Assembly: GCA_964482435.1 (NCBI GenBank)
Contig: CAYZXL010000014.1
Location: forward strand, 40,345 to 104,344
DNA length: 64,000 nt
Source of the DNA: CAYZXL01 sp964482435
GTDB taxonomy: Bacteria; Auribacterota; JABMQX01
Reading direction: 5' to 3'
Shown here: in pieces, positions 60,114 to 64,000 of the stretch
How the letters are laid out: each line of letters begins with the position of its first letter
Position numbering within the stretch: position 1 is the stretch's first letter
Program-made: the position numbers and the translations under genes
The notes under the pieces: generated by a model
Database searches by the model: none
Told to the model about the DNA's origin: nothing
What the model saw: only the letters and a program-made list of their open reading frames with translations

Positions 60114-62801
60114 CTACCGGAGAATCCTCACGACCCCACGGTTGCCATCCACCTGAATCGTCTGTCCGGTTTTGATGATTCTGGATGCTGGGCCGACGTT
60201 GACGACCGCAGGAATGCCGTACTCGCGCGCGAGGATGCTCCCGTGAGAGAGCATCCCACCCAGGTCCATGACGATTCCAGCCGCCGGTACGAAATACGGA
60301 GTCCAACCCGGATCGGTGAACGGCGCTACCAGAATCTCACCGGTCAAAACATGCTCGCTCGTGTCGGCTCTCAGAATCACGCGGGCCTTTCCGATGGCTA
60401 CGCCGGGGCTGACGGCAATGCCGGTGAGCACATCCGTGTTAACGTCCACGGCATCCGGCACAAAGTGGTCTGGGTCGAATTTGCCTATGACCATGCTGGG
60501 TGGCGTTACGGCTTTGTTCTTCTCGTATTCGCGGCGGCGAGAAGCGACCGCCGGGCGGACCTCGAAATCAAACTCTCCTCGCGTTACGGACTCGATTTCT
60601 TCAAGCCTGAGGAAAAAGATGTCGTCGGGGGCTTCGAGGAAGCCCCTGTTGGTGAGCCTCTCACCGAGTTGCAGGGCGATTTTCCGCAGCATCGCCCAAT
60701 ATCTCATGGCCTCGCTTTTCAGGTTTTCGCGGAAGGCTGACCCGTGTTGGGCCTGGGCGAGGAGGTGGCTGAAATTTGCGCGCTTGACGGGATTCCTCAA
60801 TCGCCGTCGGCAATCCGCTATTAGTCTGTCTCGCTCGCGGCCGCGCTTGCTATACTCTTCAAGCGGGTCACTCCGTCGAGTCGAGCCGATATAACTGCGA
60901 ACGAGGCCCAGAACGTAGTCCGGTGTCTCCGACCAGCGGGGATTGAAGAGTTCCAATTCAACCCGAGTGTGGTGCCCATGACGCTCCATGAACATCTCCC
61001 AGGCCCTCAAGAACTCATCGTCGCCCCGGACTCCCGCCAATCGGTCCCGAGTACTCTGCCAATCATGACCGGCAAGGACGACCTCTTCCACAGGGGCGAC
61101 TTCACAGGCTTTCAATGCAAGTCGCCAGAGATCATGTCCGGCCTGAGCGATATCCATAGCACCCGTTGCTGCCAAAAGACTGCTGGCAAGACTGCTATTC
61201 GCGTCGCCAAGCCACTTCCTGCAAACCTTGTCGAGCGCTGGAAGGGCTATCAATGCCCGTCCCAGATACAGGAAGCCGGGGGTAAGGTCACGAATACCCT
61301 CAACCGTGCTCAGGAGATGCTCGGCGAGCTCCCGGTCCGACATGGAGGAGAAGTGGAGGCACTGCAACCGTTTTGCCTTCCCGGCTATGTGGGCAACGAA
61401 CCGCGCGCTTTTACCGGGCGAGTGGGAGAGCAAAGCAAGCACACATACCGGTGCCATGAGTATTGCCTTAACAAGATTGAATCGCACATCGGGAAGGTCC
61501 TCGTCCCCTAGGTGCAGCTTGCCGAGCTCGAACATCTTCCCCTGCTCCCCGCCAAAAGCCCTGTTCAATGCCGGACTGAGCAGACGTGGGAAATGACGAA
61601 ACATGGCCACGCCGGTGTTCGCATTCCAGTATATCCTTCCAGAGACCAGGCCGCCGATGGGATTACCCCCAAGCTCTACGCCGATTCGACGGAGCAGAGG
61701 CTGAACGACGATTTCGCCAAAGAACTCGTAGATGGAGAAGGTGAGGGGAGTCAGCACGTCGGGGGCGACTTCGCCGACATTGGCATTGGTCCAAACCTGG
61801 CGGTCTTCCCACGATTTGGCGGCGGCTTTGGGCAAAGCCGTGATGGCCCGAGATTGGAGAAGGAAGACCTCGCCATCGCTTATGGCCCATTCGATGTCCT
61901 GCGGACAGCCGAAGAGTTTTTCGACTCTCAGAGCGAGCTTGCCCAATCGTTTGAGCATGGTTGGACCCAGGCAATCCTTTTGGCTTCGACGCGGCGAGAC
62001 CGACCGCTCGCGCACGCCGCCGCGCAAGCCAGGGACTATCTGGAGAGTCTTATTTGAAATCGCCCAGCCAAGCCGCCTCAGGCGTCTTTTCGACAGGACA
62101 AACCGGTCGGGAGTAACCTTGCCTTGAACGATGGCTTCACCCAGGCCGAAGCTGCCTTCCATGACAAGCCTGTCGCTGCGGCCCGTCACAGGGTCGGCAG
62201 TAAACAACACGCCAGAGGAATCCGCCAGCACGAGTTTCTGGACGACCACTGCCATCTCCACGTCGAGCTGGTCAACGCCGTTCTTCTCCCGGTAGTCAAA
62301 TGCCCGCTCCGTCGAGAGTGATGCCCAGCAACGCTTCACGCTTTGCAGGCACTCGGAAAACCCCGACACGCCGAGATAGCTATCGTATTGCCCGGGAAAC
62401 GATTGCCCCGGCAAATCCTCGGCTGTGGCCGACGAACGTACCGCAACAACTCCTCCGAGGGACTCGTATCCATTCCCTATTTCATCGCCTATGTTCTCGG
62501 ACAAAGGGCTTTCAATTATTGCCTGGCGAATCCCGGACAAAATGTTCCGCCTCTCTTCGGGAGCGGCGCTTTTGAGGGTGGACAGAGCAGAGTTGATTCG
62601 AGGAACCAAGTTCCCGGAGTTCAGATGCCCTCGATAGGCGGAAGCGGTCACGCAGAAGGCGGGAGGAACAGGAAGGCCTGCGCGGCTCATTCGAGCAAGG
62701 CTGATAGCCTTACCACCGACCAGACCCAAATCGTGATCTCCGATTGCTTCCAACGGGATGACGAATGTGCCTTTTGCCATGCGTCTTTTGCGCAGGGACA
62801 T
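60114..62801 (-). CDS. Rifampicin-phosphotransferase-like PEP-utilising enzyme
   Basis: 895 aa from the ATG at 62801, which follows AAGGAGG; the frame is open about 450 bp upstream but that part is the reverse of the ion-channel gene. An N-terminal ATP-grasp (PPDK_N) domain shows LGLVGGKAISLARMSRAGLP, VVAVRSSATAEDLPGQSFPG and VVQKLVLADSSGVLFTADPV. The C-terminal phosphohistidine domain has TDPGWTPYFVPAAGIVMDLG and GGMLSHGSILAREYGIPAVV with the swivelling His at 853. The two-domain order and length (about 870 for RPH) fit rifampicin phosphotransferase, which phosphorylates the drug with ATP, better than PEP synthase, but substrate is inferred. Confidence 0.85.
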   Translation of the reverse strand: MSLRKRRMAKGTFVIPLEAIGDHDLGLVGGKAISLARMSRAGLPVPPAFCVTASAYRGHLNSGNLVPRINSALSTLKSAAPEERRNILSGIRQAIIESPLSENIGDEIGNGYESLGGVVAVRSSATAEDLPGQSFPGQYDSYLGVSGFSECLQSVKRCWASLSTERAFDYREKNGVDQLDVEMAVVVQKLVLADSSGVLFTADPVTGRSDRLVMEGSFGLGEAIVQGKVTPDRFVLSKRRLRRLGWAISNKTLQIVPGLRGGVRERSVSPRRSQKDCLGPTMLKRLGKLALRVEKLFGCPQDIEWAISDGEVFLLQSRAITALPKAAAKSWEDRQVWTNANVGEVAPDVLTPLTFSIYEFFGEIVVQPLLRRIGVELGGNPIGGLVSGRIYWNANTGVAMFRHFPRLLSPALNRAFGGEQGKMFELGKLHLGDEDLPDVRFNLVKAILMAPVCVLALLSHSPGKSARFVAHIAGKAKRLQCLHFSSMSDRELAEHLLSTVEGIRDLTPGFLYLGRALIALPALDKVCRKWLGDANSSLASSLLAATGAMDIAQAGHDLWRLALKACEVAPVEEVVLAGHDWQSTRDRLAGVRGDDEFLRAWEMFMERHGHHTRVELELFNPRWSETPDYVLGLVRSYIGSTRRSDPLEEYSKRGRERDRLIADCRRRLRNPVKRANFSHLLAQAQHGSAFRENLKSEAMRYWAMLRKIALQLGERLTNRGFLEAPDDIFFLRLEEIESVTRGEFDFEVRPAVASRRREYEKNKAVTPPSMVIGKFDPDHFVPDAVDVNTDVLTGIAVSPGVAIGKARVILRADTSEHVLTGEILVAPFTDPGWTPYFVPAAGIVMDLGGMLSHGSILAREYGIPAVVNVGPASRIIKTGQTIQVDGNRGVVRILR

Positions 62802-63016
62802 CGTGCCTCCTTGAAAGTAAAGTATCATCAGTGTTCGCGCCGGGCAAGATGGTGAGCCAGTTGTTTTGCCGCGAGCTCCGTCGCTTCCGGGCCAATGCTC
62901 GACTTCAGAGGGAAAGCTGCGGGTTACGGCGAGTAGGACCCATCCTCGGCCGCCGCCGAGGCTCAGGGAACCTCCCTGACGGCTTGTCTTTCGGGCACCC
63001 CGAGCCAGTTCTGGTC

Positions 63017-63829
63017 TCACTGGTCCGAAATGTTGCGTCCGCAGTGCGGGCACACTCCGGCGGCCCGCCACCCCTGCCACGCACGGTTTTTCTGGAGTTC
63101 TTCGATGAAGCCCCCTCCGAGGATGGCGGTAGGGAGCGCAAACATTCCTATCCCGAAGACTGCGATGAGCCCGCCAAGCATTTTGCCGAGCGGGGTGATG
63201 GGGTAGGTGTCTCCGTAGCCGACGGTCGTGAGAGTCGAAATCCCCCACCACATCGCCGCCGGGATGCTGGAGAAAACCCTCGGCTGGGCGGAGTGCTCGA
63301 CGTAGTACATTAACGACGATGCCAGAATCAGGAGAACGAGGGCGGCAGAGAAGCTTATCAACAGCTCTTCTTTTCTCCCTCGAAGCACGTTGTGAATCCT
63401 TCGCAAAGAGGTGGAGTACCGGGCGAGCTTGGCGACACGAAACAGCCGAAAAACTCTCACAATTCTGATTACCCGGAGGTCCACACCGAGGAACGGCAGA
63501 TAAAACGGAAGCACCGCCAGAAGGTCAACAATTGCCATGGGCGTGGCAGCGAAGCGCAGGCGACCCAGGACCGGATGCGAGAAGCTCGGCGATGCGACGC
63601 ACGACCACACGCGCAAAAAATACTCGATGGTGAAGGCCGCGACCGACACGATTTCGAAGTCCCGAAACACCGGGCCAAATCGGTGATAAAGCGGTGAGAT
63701 ACTCTCGGCAACTATCGCCAAAACGTTCAGGATAATAAGAGTCAGGATCGTGAGAGTGAAAATCCTGCTTGCGAAATCCCCCGGGGCAGCCACCTGGACA
63801 ATCTCGTGAATCCGCCTTTTTGTGACCAT
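63017..63829 (-). CDS. Voltage-gated-type potassium channel
   Basis: 270 aa with six membrane segments. S4 is recognisable by its regularly spaced arginines (VDLRVIRIVRVFRLFRVAKL), and the pore has the K+ filter TVGYGDT preceded by AMWWGISTLT. S1-S3 run from residue 25 to 110. The tail is short and ends CPHCGRNISDQ, a CxxC pair that could bind zinc. The start follows GGAGGT. It transports K+ out or in by voltage; its gene lies 216 bp upstream of the rifampicin-phosphotransferase-like gene on the same strand. Confidence 0.93.
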   Translation of the reverse strand: MVTKRRIHEIVQVAAPGDFASRIFTLTILTLIILNVLAIVAESISPLYHRFGPVFRDFEIVSVAAFTIEYFLRVWSCVASPSFSHPVLGRLRFAATPMAIVDLLAVLPFYLPFLGVDLRVIRIVRVFRLFRVAKLARYSTSLRRIHNVLRGRKEELLISFSAALVLLILASSLMYYVEHSAQPRVFSSIPAAMWWGISTLTTVGYGDTYPITPLGKMLGGLIAVFGIGMFALPTAILGGGFIEELQKNRAWQGWRAAGVCPHCGRNISDQ

Positions 63830-64000
63830 GATGACCTCCTTGACTGGGCGCGAAGAGGTGTTTTTCCTTGTCCTGAGTGAAGAAGCGAAATCCTTTCAGA
63901 TTTTCCCATTTTCCTTCGCGGGAGAGACAGGGAAATCGCGCCGGGCTGCTAATCCCTCATCTATGAAAGCGGGCGTCAACTGAATTTTTCGGATTCTTTA
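63830..64000. other. Right-edge intergenic DNA
   Basis: The final 171 bp upstream of the channel gene contain no gene that I can support. This stretch probably holds its promoter, but no clear -35/-10 pair stands out. Confidence 0.35.

Noticed and set aside
1..64000. tRNA or rRNA genes
   Set aside because: I looked for T-loop GGTTCGAxxCC-type cores and long conserved rRNA stretches in intergenic DNA and found none; those seen (for example near 14392) are inside coding sequence.

Overview
The window (64 kb, roughly 55-60% G+C by eye) looks like a chromosomal segment of an uncultured, free-living, heterotrophic bacterium. The gene mix suggests a lineage near Planctomycetes/Lentisphaerae/Verrucomicrobia or neighbouring candidate phyla such as Hydrogenedentes or Sumerlaeota. 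It includes Tat-exported Gfo/Idh/MocA and FAD oxidoreductases, ASPIC/UnbV and SUMF1-like proteins, a DUF5107-TPR protein, secreted beta-helix and propeller-like proteins with a Dx[DN]xDG hinge and a common C-terminal module, PPi-dependent phosphofructokinase and ThyX. This placement is inference from gene content; there is no rRNA gene, and I found no tRNA, CRISPR array, integrase or transposase.

Layout. 0-2.8 kb: end of an ASPIC/UnbV protein, a SUMF1-like lipoprotein and a Tat-exported oxidoreductase. 3.4-13.5 kb, all on +: a 745-aa polytopic membrane protein, then a housekeeping run of thyX, a fused ispH-ubiA, family-4 uracil-DNA glycosylase and priA, then a secreted protein built from about 13.5 copies of a 37-residue repeat. 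13.6-15.2 kb: a secreted TIM-barrel-like protein on -, broken by a one-base shift in a run of eight G. 15.5-21 kb: a sugar isomerase/epimerase-like protein, a cysteine desulfurase with a DUF3343 domain, a small zinc-ribbon membrane protein, aconitase and ferredoxin. 21-28.5 kb: a LacD-family aldolase, a decayed glycoside hydrolase, a coiled-coil/winged-helix protein, an unknown secreted protein, a DUF5107-TPR protein and a DUF3795 protein. 28.5-35 kb: a PHP-glycosyltransferase fusion, an MFS exporter, a radical SAM protein and a DUF6775-like protein. 35-43 kb, all on -: a 1078-aa beta-helix protein, Thi4, LarE, a small coiled-coil protein, a TPR protein and the TrkA/TrkH potassium uptake pair. 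43-51 kb: a C45-peptidase/alpha-beta-hydrolase fusion, galactokinase, rhomboid protease, GT4 glycosyltransferase and PPi-phosphofructokinase. 51-58 kb: a sugar/sugar-acid block with an L-fucose-isomerase-type enzyme, the stub of an FGGY kinase, and Tat-exported FAD, enolase-superfamily and Gfo/Idh enzymes. 58-64 kb: a secreted transglutaminase-like protein, a rifampicin-phosphotransferase-like PEP-utilising enzyme and a voltage-gated-type ion channel.

How it fits together. The genes suggest scavenging of polysaccharide and deoxysugars (isomerases, galactokinase, LacD aldolase, PPi-PFK, exported oxidoreductases), a large secreted proteome, and sulfur handling (cysteine desulfurase with a possible S/Se-carrier domain, LarE, Thi4). 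Several unusual domain fusions and a family of short GC-rich palindromes, one lying in frame inside thyX, are the most distinctive features. By hand counts the + strand is G-rich from about 3.2 to 15.3 kb regardless of gene direction and C-rich on either side. The two edges carry palindromes, which suggests an inverted segment, a replication boundary or an assembly join.
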